Source: Myxocyprinus asiaticus (lineage: Eukaryota > Chordata > Actinopteri > Cypriniformes > Catostomidae). Taken from it: a stretch of 64,000 nt of DNA. Both the position numbers and the translations under genes were made by a program. Each line of letters begins with the position of its first letter. Positions within the stretch are counted from its first letter, which is position 1. Shown piece by piece: positions 32,497 through 47,000 of the stretch. The stretch is from assembly GCF_019703515.2 (NCBI RefSeq), contig NC_059348.1, positions 26,194,656 through 26,258,655 on the forward strand. Reading direction: 5' to 3'. The notes under the pieces were generated by a model. The model was not told the origin of the DNA. It did no database searches and saw only the letters and a list, made by a program, of their open reading frames with translations.

Positions 32497-35400
32497 GTGT
32501 GTAAACGTAGCAACGTCAATAAATTTTTCCAATTAAGCTTTGTAATGTAAATATAACAGGGTTTGTCCAAGAATACTGAACATAAATCAATAGAACATAT
32601 GTTCACAATTATTGTACACTAATGTAAAGTAAATGTCTGTGTGACAAGGTCCACAATGTCCCTAGATTAATTAAGACTTAATATCTGTTATTTATTTATC
32701 TATTTAAACAACATAAAGTTGCTCCCAAAGCATGCACAAGAACAATACAACTATCTGTGAAACATTATCATTATATTTGGGTAAACTTTATGGGAAAATT
32801 GAACTTATTTTCACTTTTATTTCTCTCAGGATGAGTAAAAACATACTGGCCCTTCTGCGGTCCAGGGGTAGCGAGTTGTGGCAGATCCTTTGCCAAGCAC
32901 AGGACTGCAGACACTCCTCACCTCTGATGAATACCATATGTTCTCTTTGCTGCACTCTGCCTGCAGTCACTGCTTCTCTTCAAACATCATAGCATATTTC
33001 TTCCATTACACCTCATTATTTGTCTCCTTTTCATCCAAAATAATAACATATGCAAGCACACGCTGATTTGTTGATGACAATTGATTTGTAAACAAGCACA
33101 GATCATTTTGTGGGGCATTCCTGACAGTATTGTAATTTATGAGGAAGAGACTCTTCTCCTTATCTTAAATTATTTGTCTTTTTTTTTTACAACAGTAAAA
33201 ACTCCCTTTCTATTCTCATGTTATACTGTATGCACACTGAATGGAACATTCATATAAAAGAAGCTCTTTTCCACCCCCAACTGTGCATCGCTGTTTGTCT
33301 AAGAAACATGTGGAACACACGCATTACAGCCAGTACTTGGTGGGTGTTTCTCTCAGTGGAATATATTGTAGGATTACTCTACACAAGAACAGCAAGTTCC
33401 TCCAACTGATATTGACAAAATATCAACACCCCTTTGACCTCTTTATAAAGAGATGTGTGGGTAACCCCAAGATGACCTTTGTTCAAAACATAAAGTGGAG
33501 CTGACTATATTCACTGATTTTGATTGACCAAGTGTTTTTCCTGACAAAGCTTTGCTTGTGTCTGTCAGTGTCCATCGAGGTAATGCAGATGAACAGGATA
33601 AAAGCTTTTTTGTACTCAGCTTTGCTGAATAAGGATTTCTGAATCTCCCTCTGTCTTTCTCTCTCACTCATCCTTCACTGTTCCTCTGTTTTGCTCTCCA
33701 TCTCTGTATTTCGCTGGACCATTTCAGCCTCCTGGCTGAGCTGCTGTTTCAGTTGAAGCTTCCTTCCTGTATGAGAGCTTGTTGGAGTCGTATGATGAGT
33801 GAGGCTGCTATTATGACAAATGTGAAATGAAGCAAAGTATAAGACCAACATGAATTTCCATGCTGGTCCAGGCTGGTTAATGCTAAATTGGTGCTGGTCT
33901 ATCAAGTGGGCCTGCATAGACGAGCTCATCACCAGCCAAAAATGCTAGTCAACCAATATGGACATTCTGGTGAAGCTGGTTGACTATGCTGGTTTGCTCA
34001 ACCGGGCCTCCCATCTCTGGACTGGTCTTTTGGAACTAGTCACTTCTCATTGCTCAGTTGAGGCCTTGCTCTCATCCACTGATTCGTTTATTTTGTCACT
34101 CCTGATCGTGACCTCATGCACAATTATTGCTTGTTATGTCCTTAGAATTGAGTACCCAATTTCTCATCCCAGTTGTGGGAACTGTTCAGCCTTTAGCTGT
34201 AGCTGAAATTATATTGTATAATGAAAGCGAGAGATTTTGTGGATGTGCCAGTCCTCAACCAGTCTTTATGCAGGATGGTGGGAACTTGACCTACATAGTG
34301 TTTTGGATTGGTTGCAGATGCTGCCTGTTGAGGGGGAGATGGAGCGAACCTGCAATTGATTCAGCTAATGCAGAAGATCCTTTATTTGACATCCAGAATG
34401 CATTAATATTAATTGTGAAACATTAAAGGAACAAATCAAATGCATCAAAGTATTTAATTTAACATAACATAAAAAAAAAAAATAAAAAAAATGTTTTTCA
34501 ACAAATGAACTCAAGGCAGAATAAAGTCTTTGTCACCTTTATGTTAATGTTTGGTTTTTCATAAGAAGATGATCGTAGAATGTTTGCTTTGTTACCACAA
34601 TGAAACCACACGACTGTGGCAACATTTTTGCAAAATGACATTACGTGTTTCTTTAAATGTATCGCAGCAGTTCAGAGGTGAAATGTCCATTGAGTGGCAC
34701 TAAAAGCGAGTTGTTCTCCCAAACAGGTTGAGGTTTTTAAGGTTAATGCTCTATCGAGTTTTAAATCAACAAACCTACCTACCTACCCTAAACCTTAAAC
34801 CTAAACCTAACTGATAGTGCCATAATAAGCAAATGTAAAGTGAAATGTGCACTTGTTGAAGCAACCACATCATTTTTTTGGTGCATCTATGACACTCTTG
34901 TCTATCTTGTCTTTTGTATCACAAGTGTCATTTCTATCAGTTGAGCTATTACACAATTTGGCTGCACTCCAACAAGCTTGTAAATGTTGTTGGTTATTTA
35001 TTGCAGACGTTACTTAGAATGTATTGCTTTACAAGTCATGCACCATGGGAAAGTGTTTTGTTGGCCTAAGTTAGAATTGTAGAGGAACAGGTAAAAAAGT
35101 AAATGTTTTTAAACTGATAATCTGCTGTTTTACCTGTGATTTTTGTGAAAGGAAATTAAAGTCATTGTTGTTGTAGTGCCTCTAGTGTGCATTTCACCAG
35201 GAAATTGTTGCAATATGTAAAATTCATGTAAAAATCACTTTGCAAAAATTGTAGTAATAGAATTGTGATTCTGTGAGACCAGACCAGGTCAGCATTTGAA
35301 AAGTGGATATTTGTAGAAATATCAGCATTCAATGTTATTTTTAAAAAGCACCTTGAGCACAAGGCATGTAATGCCAGATTCAATTGAAAAACTATCAACC

Positions 35401-37262
35401 CTGTTACGTTTCATAAGGGGACAACTTTTTTCCCCCGACTAAAATATATGGCATTTCCTTTTTTTACCATGGTTCTCACCAACATCCTTAAAAGAACTCT
35501 GGAAATGCAGGGAAACAGATTAGTGTGGAGAATCAACCCTGTCAGCCTGTATAGCTCTGGGTCATTCTGTTTTAAAGAGAGCTCAGAGATCACTGACATA
35601 TGTTGAGCTTCAGTACTACTCAGCCACAACTTGTGGCACAGAGGGTGGAATAAAAATGAAGGAAAGAAGAGCACTGCTCTTTATGGATGAAAACATTGTT
35701 CTTCTCTCCAAAATGTGTGACTCAATGAGAAATTACACTTTTCCAGTTTTGCAGTTTTCCAAAAGAATTGCCACTTAGACCTTCTTTCATGAATACATTT
35801 TCCATAGAATTAAATCAGAATAATTTCGAGCATAGCTCTGGTACGCACTTCATGCTGGTTTGTAGTGTTTGCCTTATAAATCAGGAAAGTTATTTTCTCT
35901 TTGGATTTCTGTGTGCCCTAAATTGCCCTATTTATCTAAAGTTTTTATTTTCAGCTGCCCTAAATTGCCTAATTTCTGTAAGATTTTTTATGCTTTTGGC
36001 TACCCTAAATTGCCCTATCTGCTTGTTACCTTTTATACGTTAGATATCAATTTAATTTAATGTCATGTTTCCCTCAGTTCTTACAGCAGGGTGGCTAATA
36101 TTGCAGATTAACACATTAACAGCTGAAAAAGAGTTTGACTAATACAGCCGCATTTTAAAAATCACAGAGCATTATAGAAGCTTACAAACTTTTTGTGTAA
36201 CTGTATACTGTCCGGTTCAAGAACGGGTCAGCTAGGGCTTTGCCCCATGAGACTAGAGACTGAATGTCACTCGTAATCTGCTCTCACAATGTCAACACTC
36301 CAGTGGCTCCTTCAGCGCAGCGGGAAGCTGTCTTGGAACAACAAATCCACATACGGAGAGCACATGCTAATGTCTCACTCAGCATTTACAATTACCTTAT
36401 TTACAGTATGTGTGATTTTCAAAGGCTAATAAAAATAGAAAACAACAATTGAGTAAAATGAAAGCATATTATATCAGTGATAATGTAAATCTTGAAAATA
36501 AACTGAGAATTTGCCTTTCTAACACTCAGCTAGTCAAAGACATATGCTGTTGATCGACAAAAGTGCAAGGAAGCTCATACAGTTCCACTTTAGAGCTGAG
36601 AAAAAAGATGTTTTAATTCAGCATATGTGATGATTTAATTCAACATATACAATATTTATTTGTTTTCTTAATGTACAACAATTGTTCACACACAAGATGT
36701 GCTTCTTGAATTTAGTGATGTAAGATGATGTTGATTATTGAGCTGCCTCTGCCTGACAACATGAATTCCAATTTTCAACTCAGTTTATCTGTTGCCTGGT
36801 AACAGTGGAAGGTCTGTGAAGTGAAACCCCTCAAAAGCCTGTGCTGGAAACAGCCTTTTGAGATTAAAATATAATTAATATCTCATAATGTTCAATATTT
36901 TTCATGACTGAATATAAGGGAAAGATGAAAGATACAGTTACAGTTTAAAGAGACTTGTTTAATGACAGTTGTATGTTGTATGCTTTGGTGAAAGAATGAA
37001 GAATAATTTAAAGGGCTCTAGTAATCAATTTCATAAATAAGCTTGTGATCAGTTCAAACTTACTGAACAATGGAAGCAAAACTCACACCAATACAGATGC
37101 TGCTAAATTTATGGAAGCCCTCCCCCTCTCTCTTATTAATGTAATTCTTTTTTTGTTTAAAATACTGTTAGACAAGAGTACATGAAAAAGATGGTTATTT
37201 CTTTAAACAAGCTGTAGTATTTGGACAAGTGAACAAAAATTCTGTTGTAGTGTGTAATTTAA
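32497..37262. other. Long gene-free stretch
   Basis: No convincing exon on either strand. There are poly(T)/poly(A) runs near 33182 and 34470 and a CTGGTTGA-rich patch at 33860-34000. Three copies of a CCCTAAATTGCC motif spaced about 50 bp apart lie near 35918-36020. Confidence 0.4.
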
Positions 37263-37925
37263 AGTAATAGGTCACTCAAAAATGAAAATTCTCTCATCAT
37301 TTACTCACCCTCATGCCATCCAGATATGTATGTCTTCCTTTCTTCTGCTGAACACAAACAAAGATTGTTTGAAGAACATATCTGCTCTGTAGGTCCATTC
37401 AATGCAAACGAATGGTGGACAGAACTTTGAAGCTCCAAAAAGTACATAAAGGTAGCATAAAAGTAATCCATAAGACTCAGTGGTTAAATCCATGTCTTCT
37501 GAAACAATATGATAGGCGTGGGTGAGAAACAGATCAATATTTAAGTCCATTTTTTACTATAAATTTCCACCTTTGTCCAGCCTGGGACCAGTAGGTGGCG
37601 GTATTCATGAAGAATGTGAATCGCCAAAAAATAAAAGAATGTGGAAGTGAAAGTGGAGCTTTATAGTAAAAAAGGACTGATCTTTTTCTCACACACACCT
37701 ATCATGGATTAAAGTGTTTTGTTTTACTTTTATGCTGCCTTTATGTGCTTTTTGTAGCTTAAAAGTTCTGTACATCTTTCGCTTGCGTTGTATGAACCTA
37801 CAAAGCCAAGATTTTCTTCAAAAAGTCTTTGTGTTCTGCTGAAGAAAGAAAGTCAGACACATCTGGGATGGCATGAGGGTGAGTAAATCATGAGAGAATT
37901 TTCATTTTTTGGGTGAATAATCCCT
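37263..37925. mobile_element. TTAA-type MITE
   Basis: The left end AGTAATAGGTCACTCAAAAA follows TTAA (37259-37262); the right end GGGTGAATAATCCCT precedes TTAA (37926-37929). A diverged member of the 9126-9781 family. Confidence 0.78.
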
Positions 37926-38719
37926 TTAACAGAAACAAGAAATGTCAATATTACACCATTAAAATAATTCACCATTATTATTGTCGTTCCAGAGTTTCAA
38001 GAACTGTATGTTATTCAGTGAAAACAGTTGTTGAAAGTATCTGAAAGTGTTTTTATAGTTTTTTTTAATTGATTTATTATAGCAATTTAGATTATTTTAT
38101 AGCTTATTGACTTATTTTAAATAATTTTAGTCATCTTGAGGCCCCCTTTGAAGTTTGCTGAGACCCGCTAGTGGGTTCCGGCCCCCTGGTTGAGAACCAC
38201 TGGTTTACATGACTTTATATTTTGTCTTATTGTGTCGGCTGTAGTTTGGGCTATAGACTTTTTTCAGAGTTGCGCCATATTTGGTTTTTGATGGAAATGA
38301 AAACAAAGCTGTGATGGATAGTATCTGTTCAATGGCATGCACTTTATAAAGCTCTAATTTTCACAACTTGTGTTTTTTTTTTTTTCCTTCTTTCTGGAGT
38401 GCAGCCCATTAAATTAACTGTAAGACTATCCCTCACAGCCTCGTTTTAATTCGCGTCAAAATGTAAATATTGCACTACTCTCAATAAGCTCTATAATGCT
38501 TTTGTGAAACCCCAGATAGTGCCAATCAGTTGTACGCGGTTAACCAGTAGTGGTCCCTTTAACAAAAAGGACCGCGGTATTTTCAAATTAGGGGTGGACT
38601 GTAGGTTTGAACATTGAAATATAATTGTACAAAGAATATATATTACACATGTTTAATATATTCATTATTAAAATAGTTTCTTATTTTCTATACCATAAAA
38701 CTGGAAGTCAGACAACTCT

Positions 38720-38932
38720 AATAAGTGGAACAGATAAAGTCTGTTTGGACGATCCTCCCCCGCTTTCGCTCAACAGTGCATTCTGGATCCAAGGCTCACG
38801 ATGCAATGAGACTGAATACGCGGGTAGGTGCTGCCCAACGCAAGGCTTTGAGCCCTAGTCGACAACGAATGAGCACGGAAATATACCGCAGCATCCTCAT
38901 TCATTTGAAGTCATTACACAGATCGTAAAGGT
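38720..38932 (+). other. Possible non-coding first exon with splice donor
   Basis: This stretch is richer in CpG than its surroundings and ends in AAAG followed by GTAAGTAAT, a near-ideal donor at 38933. No ATG-led frame stands out, so it would be a 5' UTR exon of a plus-strand gene lying beyond the window. No matching acceptor can be assigned. Speculative. Confidence 0.25.
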
Positions 38933-40067
38933 AAGTAATTTGTTTTCTCGACCATTTCCTTAAATGATGTATTCAGGATGTGTGTGTTTAAAGCTCATTA
39001 GAGCCCAGTTCAGTATCAGTCAGTAGCATCCCTCACCTATTGTTCAACTGCAGACATCCACATTCCATGGATATGAACAGTGGCAATGACATGTTGCATG
39101 TGGTTTTACAGTACTTCATTAGTTTTCCTCGATTTTAATGTAGAAGTAGCATTTTCCAAGAAGCATTCGCTTATTACAGCCAGTGCTTGCATAATAATTT
39201 TCCTCCTAACTGGATTTAGCAGCAAAAATGTGGGAATCTTGTTGTCATTATACCGCATGGAATCTCAAAGCAGTCAGACAGTATTACGCTTACAGTAACA
39301 GTGTAGGTTTTATTCCACATGTGACTTTGTTACCTGCCATTGTAACTGTCTGATAATTTAGATGCATGAGCCTTGCTTCCCATTGGAATGTGTTGAGTTG
39401 GTTATTGATTGTCTATCAGGGCTGTTACTAATGTAGCTGCACCATGCCAAAACACACAGATTCAACAATGCCTTGTTCCTCAACCTTGACCTTGTTCCTA
39501 AATTTCATGCTTTTGTTTAGATATTGCTTATTTTTTGGAGCTTTCCAAGCTTTGGGTGAAGGAGAAGCAAAGTCATCCAGACATACCAGGTTTTTTACAG
39601 GGTGCCTGTCATTGCAGTGGAAAATGTGAGACTGTTGACCTGTTGTGTTTATGCATTATTGAAAAGGTGCAATTGAAATACTTTGTTGTTGTTCGAAGTC
39701 ATTCAACCAAAGCCCATGTTTTGGTACACAGCTGCTCAAACCAGATTTAGAGGCTTGTTTGTCTGGACTCCCAAAGTTAGACTTTGAAGCTCAAAATTCT
39801 TGTTTTGAGTCATTAGACAAAATCTCACTATATTAGGTCATTCAGTTCGAGAAACCACAGACTGTTTCCAGTTCTGAGCACAAGGAACTGCTTGCTAATC
39901 ACTACTTTGTAGTTCTTGTCCACTTTCTTTAAAAGAATGCAAATGTGAATGGCACATCCTATGACAAGGTTGCCAAAAACATCTCTGCTGATCCCACTGG
40001 CCATGTACAAACAGTTGGTTTAAGCAGAATAGTTTAGGTAATGTCTTTTACAATTCTGGGCTTATAG

Positions 40068-40212
40068 GGATAGTTCATCCAAAAATGAAAGTTCTAAATC
40101 ATTTACTCACCTTCATGGTGTATCCAAACCCCTGTGACTTTATTTCTTCAGTTGTACACAAAAAGAGATGTTAGGCAGAATGTTAGGGATTGACATTCAC
40201 TAATATTTTATG

Positions 40213-40244
<32 letters not shown>

Positions 40245-41191
40245 AGCAACAAAATTCTTCAAAATTTCTCCTCTTGATATCCATCAGGGCCTCAGACTAA
40301 AAAAATTACTTTGGAGCCATTGGCTCCTAAACTCAATAATTTAGGATCTAAATGGCTGTTTTTAGTTGCCAAATCAATAGTTGAATGAATGTTTGCACTT
40401 AGTAATAGTTAATAGTTGTGTAAGTTGTGTAATAGTTGTGTAAGCTGCATCTCACATACATAAATACATACATATAATATAATATAATTTAATATAATTC
40501 TTAGTCTATCTTTACTGTGACCGGATGGCCCAGACACAGAGGCTACAAAAGTGCAAATTGAATGAAATCCCAATGCAGTTTATTGAACTACTCAAATCCC
40601 AATCAATAATAACCATAAGAAAAAAAAGAAAAAAAAACATGATTTGGTACATAATGCAGGACTTTTAATTTTAAAGAAGCCCGAAATTCAACTGAGACTC
40701 TTATTTTGAAATGTGTGCGCTCCCAGATGTGAACTCACTGACAGCTGATTTGCTGATAAAGTGACTGATTCAAACTGCTAACCTGAGCTCCTGTGTTCAA
40801 AACCTGAGTCCTTTTCTGGCAGTTCATTAAAAAGACCCAGTTCAAAAGAGTCATTTGTTCACGAATCTGACATTATAGTTCGTGCTTTGTTTGTTGTTGC
40901 ATGCAGCAAGCTTATCCCAACAGAAAGGGTGAAAAGGGGCGCGAGACACACTGGTGCGCACTCTAAAGATGATGACGAAACTGCTTATGAACGCATAGAA
41001 CCCGACTGTTATCAGTGGCGACTAGATTTTAAATTATTGTCACAATCATTTATTTTTGGTCGCATTTGTTACCATTTTAGTCACAGTCTGGAGCCCTGTC
41101 CATGGAAGAAAGTCATACAGTTTCGGAATGACAAGAGGGTGAGCAAATTAGAACAGAATTTTTAACTTTTGTGTGAAGTAACCCTCTAGGT
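40068..41191. mobile_element. Probable diverged MITE with an internal insertion
   Basis: The left end AGGGATAGTTCATCCAAAAA and the right end TTGTGTGAAGTAACCCTCTA resemble the two ends of the TTAA MITE family, and CATACAGTTTCGGAATGACA near the right mirrors the arm. The middle includes a poly(A) tract (40214-40240) and unrelated DNA. No clean TTAA flank. Confidence 0.45.
40214..40240. repeat. Poly(A) tract
   Basis: Run of 27 or so A. Confidence 0.95.
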
Positions 41192-42121
41192 TTATGGGCT
41201 TAATTATAGTGTTTTCCCTCTATCCCCTGTTTTTGGAATATAACTTTTATCCTTTCACTGAAATGCATTAAAGTTACAGAAGTGCTTTGAGGCAGTAGTA
41301 ATATTACACTGGCAACTTACAGGATTGCAGTGCTCTCCCTCCTTCAACAGAGTAAGAGGGGATCTGGAAAGAACAGTATCTTGAGATTGGAAAGCTATGA
41401 TTATATGAAGAATGCCACGATGACTTCAACAGAGATGCGGAAATGAAGTATGTTTAGAGGTATCAGATGAAAATGCAGTCAGACTGAGTCTCCGTCTGCA
41501 CGCCTGAGAGGACTTGAGGTAATAAAGGGCTTAAATGCCATCTCCACTTTGGCTATGGAATTGTTTAAAAAACAAACAAACAACTTACCCCACCCCCACA
41601 AAAACAAAAGAAAACAAAAAAACAACAACAACAACGGCAGAGCAGTCTATGAATAGCTGACAAATTTTGACATCATATTGGCACCTTGCCTTACATAGTC
41701 AAGGCCTGATCGTAAACCAGCTGTGATTGGATCATAACTTAAGATGATCCAGTGGGTCATTCAGGGTGAGTTTTGTTGTTCAGATGTGGGAAGTCTTGGG
41801 CATTTTCCTGCTTCTAACAATAGAAGAGGTGAGTCACAGGATAAATCATGAGAGTAATTACTAAATCCAGTCCGTATATAACAGCTTTTCAAATGCCCAC
41901 TCCTCCTACCACTACATAAGCCAAGGGTGAATTCAGCCATGTTTTCTTAACAGTGGCTCTGCTGCCTTCAATCTGCCCAGTTCAGTTGTGTTTATCATAT
42001 GCAATCCCTAATATGCAAGTATACACTTCCTTTGTGGACTATTCATACTTCTGCTGCATACAAATGAAATTGAAATCAAGTACAAGAATGACAAAACAAG
42101 CTATTTATTATTGTTTGTTAA

Positions 42122-42398
42122 AGGTGAAGTATGTCATTTCTGCACAGCTAGCATCAAAGGGATTGTAAAAATGTTCACACAGGTTTCCGGAACACACCCC
42201 TCGTCTGCTATAGGTCAGAAACACAGATAGTCCCAGCTGTCCCGCCCAAACTCACACTATTGTTTGAGTAAGTGTTGCTATGTTGAGCTTGTCGGGATAG
42301 TCAAACAAGCAGAGCAATATTTTGAAGGCTTATAGTTGACTCTGTGTATTAAACTGGGAAAGGAGTATTTTAACTTTGAAAAATGAAACATATTACCT
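42122..42398. mobile_element. TTAA-flanked short MITE, second family
   Basis: AGGTGAAGTATGTCATTTCT at the left and, reverse complemented, AGGTAATATGTTTC at the right, flanked by TTAA (42118-42121 and 42399-42402). It shares GTCATTTCTGCAC and CCCGCCCAAACTC motifs with 8833-9121 and the repeat near 63225. Confidence 0.68.
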
Positions 42399-43611
42399 TT
42401 AAATCAGGATGATTCAGAATTTTGTGATATTTCATTCATAATCAGAAGAGGTTCATCACCTCTAATTAACAACATTGATCAACATTCAGCCATGGAGGGG
42501 GAACGGGAGAGGCTGATGGGTCAGGTAGCTTTTAGTAGAACAGCTGATGGAAGACATGAGACAAAAAGTGTAGGGACAGGACAAACCCATGCAGTCATGT
42601 CTCAAAGCATGGAAAAAAGGTTACTGACATGGAAAAATCATTTAAACTCTGAAGATGGCATTCCTTACATTTTGTTTGAAATATGTTGAAATAACATCCA
42701 GTTAAACTTAAATGTGATTCTGATTCATTGTTATGACATAATGGACATTATTATGTCAATTGTATAATGAAAGAATAATCAAGAAGTCTTTAACATCTGT
42801 GACTGCTAATGTAATTTAGGCAGCTTGTCTGCTTGACTGATGTAATGAAAGCACAGACCAGTTTGGATGCCCCCTGACCTATAGTTATTAGTCGTGATGA
42901 AACACTTCTGTGCTCAGGTTGACTGTGCTATTGTTATTGTGGTTTCATGTTGCCTTTGTATTGTTTATTCTCTAGGGGTGGTTTAGGCCCATCTGTCTGA
43001 TTCTTCACATCAACAGGGGACGCAGCTGCATAGCCTGACCCCCAGCAGGCCTTTGTAATGTGCCCAGCCTTGGTGTGTGTTTGTGTCTGTGCATGTCCAC
43101 GTGTGTACGTAAGCTATCGACTTGGCTTTCTGTGGAGGGCGTGCCACTGGTCTGCTTTAAAGGGTCCTTGGAATAGGTGGCATATTACTCCCAACAGAAA
43201 ACACAAGATGCAAAGCTGTTTAGTAACCAACTGAACAGAAGTGCAGGCGTCCTGTCAGCAGAACCACAGCTCTGTTGTCAACAGTTGGCTGCATGCATAC
43301 AGGGGCAGTCACACTGGAGTTTGAGTGTTCAAAATGTTTTCGGACACCACAACGGACAGGATATGATGCCACGTGCAAGGCCTTCTTGTTTTAATAATTA
43401 AAAAAAAAAAAATGCTCAAATAGCAAATAATATTTTCAAAATGTTAAAATATACCATCTGCTCACTGTCCTACAGCAATAAAACATGCAGCTTTGTAATA
43501 CATGACTGCCAAGAGGTCAGTGTGTAACATTCTATTGGTAACACGTCTTCTCGTCATCCAAATTCGCTGGTCCGAGTTCACCAAACTTCCATCTGCAGAG
43601 GAATGTTTGTT

Positions 43612-44000
43612 TGTTTTTTTTAACCCCCTTTTCTCCCAATGTGGCATTCCCAATTCCCACTACTTAGTAGGTCCTCGTGGTGACGCGGTTACTCACCTCA
43701 ATCCGGGTCAATCCGCACATCTTATCATGTGGCTCGCTGTGCATGACACAGCGGAGACTCCGCATGTTACTGGCTCAGCGGAGGCTCATGCTACTCTCCG
43801 CGATCCACGCACAACTTACCACGCGCCCCATTGAGAGCAAGAACGAGGAGGTTACCCCATGTGACTCTATCCTCCCTAGCAACCGGGCCAATTTGGTTGC
43901 TTAGGAGACCTGGCTGGAGTCACTCAGCACACCCTGGATTCGAACTCGCAACTCCAGGGGTGGTAGTCAGCGTCAGTACTCGCTGAGCTACCCAGGCCCC
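43612..44000 (-). mobile_element. tRNA-derived SINE, minus-strand copy
   Basis: Same family as 10775-11266. The tRNA-like head with GTTCGAATCC (reverse of GGATTCGAAC near 43935) is at the right; the T-rich tail GTTTGTTTTTTTTAACCCCC is at the left. Confidence 0.85.
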
Positions 44001-47000
44001 TCTGCAGAGTAATGTTACATTTCTTCTTCGCATGAGCTTGTGTTTCTGGGTCTCCCTTGTTCGGATCTGTTTGAATGAAAAGTGAATGGAGTGATCCTTT
44101 TGGTGTCCTAAGTATTTTCAAAATATACTAAATATTAACTAAGCCTAGCATAGCTTTTATTTCAGGATTTTACAAATAGTACTGTATGTACAGTATTAGC
44201 AGACACAATCTTTGTTTAGTTAGTTAATAAAGCTTTTTAATTACTTTTGTATGTGAAAAAATATTCTTAAAATAAATAGTTTTATTCTGTATGATATTTT
44301 CAATCAGTGATTCAATAACTAAAACCTATTCATCTTATTTTTCAGCGTGAGTAGGGCGCTGCCATTATCCATCTTGAATGTGGACCTCTTCCGGTATAAG
44401 CCACCTCCAGCTTTTTTAGCGATACAAAAATACTACATTATGTTGCTTTATATTGCAGACTGGCAATGTATGTCATCATATTATCACTATTAATCATTAT
44501 TTTCATAAACATATTGGTTTGCAGCGCAAATAGTTTTACTGTTTATCGCATTTTTGCCATCGTTTCATCACACACTGTTGCACAGGAAGAAAGAATGAGA
44601 GACCAAGCACTGATCATCTTTTTAAATAAATAAAGGCAAAATCTGAGGTTTTGCAGATAAATATGAATGGAGGTTTACATGGATACATAAAAAAACTGCA
44701 TCGTCATGCTGTCGGTAAAGTAAGAAGCAGATTTGATTATTATCTCTTCAATGCAACACACAGCAACAAGTGAATGATCTGCTGTACTTACTCTTTTGCT
44801 TTAAATGCTGATTGCTGATGTTAGAAAATGATCCGACATTGGCATAGTATTCTGTTGTACATCCTGTGGTTGTGTTATAGTTAACAAGCCCATATCACTA
44901 AATTCTGGTCTTACTATCCTTACATTGCGGTTAGTGAAAGCGTAACTCTGTCACACTTGCTGGAAACACAGCCGTTTGCTTGCTTCCGCATTGCAAAACA
45001 AGGTAGATAAATTTACATTATTTGAAAATACAGGTTTCAAAACTATATAACACATTCAGAGTTTAAAAGTGTATTATGCTTTTTCACAGTTAATATTATG
45101 CTTTGTATGTTTTTTTTTTTTTTTTTTTTTTTACATTCACTTCTTATGTGTCACTGACCAATGATCACGACCCAAGTTCTGATTTTTAAGTCTGCCTTGT
45201 TTCAACTATTAACACAACTATTAAGTGACCACAACCCAATTCCAATGTTATTGTTTTATTGCTTTTTTAAAATATCCTGTTGGCTAACACAAGGCTGATT
45301 TAGAGGCCCTATTCGTATATCACAACTACCACAGGCAATCTAGCAATACAATGCCTGCTACTAAATATGGCTTTGATTTCACAGAATGCATCACCAAAAT
45401 AAAATCATTTTGCAATCAAAGTGGATCAGGCCTTTATTGAATCTCTAAGCACTTATTCCGGCTCACGCCTTGTCGGCTTATATCGTAGAGAAATGTGATC
45501 ACATCTTGTTTACAGGCTTGTGAGAAATATTTCTGCAATGAGCTTGGCCCAACGCTGGGTCAGCTGAAGGAGGATTAAGGCCACACTGCTGTGAGTGTGA
45601 AGAGCTCAGCAGAATGTGTTGATGAAAGCAGCCCTATGGTGGTGCTCCACAGCAGATGGCACACACACTGGGGGCTGATGTGAGGTGCCTGGTCACATTC
45701 CTTCCCCCACTTTCTGAGGATTATTAAAAATCACTAAATAAGACACTTTATTTGTGGCAGCATTATAATATTCTGCTTTCATAGGTTATCTGCTTAGGAG
45801 GTGAAAGATGTGGAAAGTAGGGAATTGTTGTCACTGTTATGGTTACAATGATCAATATTATGAATGTTTGTATAGCCCACCAAACCTTTTAATGCTTTGC
45901 CCACAAATGCTTTCCATTACATTTCCTAGCTCCATGAATCATTTATATAAAAAACTAAATTGTGTCATTTATGGACGCAAAATGTCCATCTGAAATTGTT
46001 GGCTCATCTCCAATTTCTAGCAGTTGCTTGGATATGGGAATTCATCCCAATAGAAGAAAATTACATATTAATATGCATTCAAATGTGAAATGTTTCATTT
46101 TCTTTATTAGCTATATGCAAAACTATAGTATACACATTTTCAAAATCAGATAATTGGTGGGTTGCCTGAACGTCTAGGTGACTAATCAGTCTCAAGGAAG
46201 CCCTGAATAATTGGGCTGGTTGCATGGGCGTTCACATGACACTGATCAGACGTGCTACTTAGGTGGTGTTCACGTAGAATGCGTTATGTGTTCAAAAACA
46301 GCTGGACAGAGCACATCAGAATGGAATAGAATGCAGGGGTCTTGAGACATGTAAAAGTTAAACTATTTATAACTTGACACTCCAACTTAGGGATGTCAAT
46401 TTTCAGACATTTTCATAATCTATCCTCGTGGAAATGAATGATCAATTAATGGATTAATTGTTAACGTTTATACTGCTTAAATATAATTTAAATTATTACA
46501 TTTAAGAAATGCAAGTATTGGCATTTTCCTCTTGAAATATTCTTAGTTCAGTGTATTTTAATACATTTAGGCTATGTTTAGTATGAATTTGTTAATTGTT
46601 TAATAACTATTAATGAATATCTGTTAGTAATAACTTGTAAAAAAGATATATTGGTCGTTTACATATTTGAGTTAATTAAAACTTCACGTTATGGATCATG
46701 GGATATTTCTGACCTTTGGACATAATTTTTTATTTGAAATTAAATCATAACACGTTCCGTAAACACAGTAGCCTACATAATATACTATGTGTGCTGTTGA
46801 GATGTCAGCTGAATCTGCTTTCCTGGTGATCACTGACATAATTGTAGGTTGGGATGAAACAAGGAGACCAGCAGAACAATTACACACAAACTCATTATAA
46901 GAAATGTCACCTTTAGATATGTTGTTATTTTAGCATGAATTTACTCCAGAAGAAGCTGTTTCTCTGATTCTCTATCATTACCTCTATAAGGCACTGATCC

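Noticed and set aside
33958..34206. Hydrophobic plus-strand open frame
   Set aside because: It begins inside a CTGGTTGA-type repeat patch and matches no family I know.
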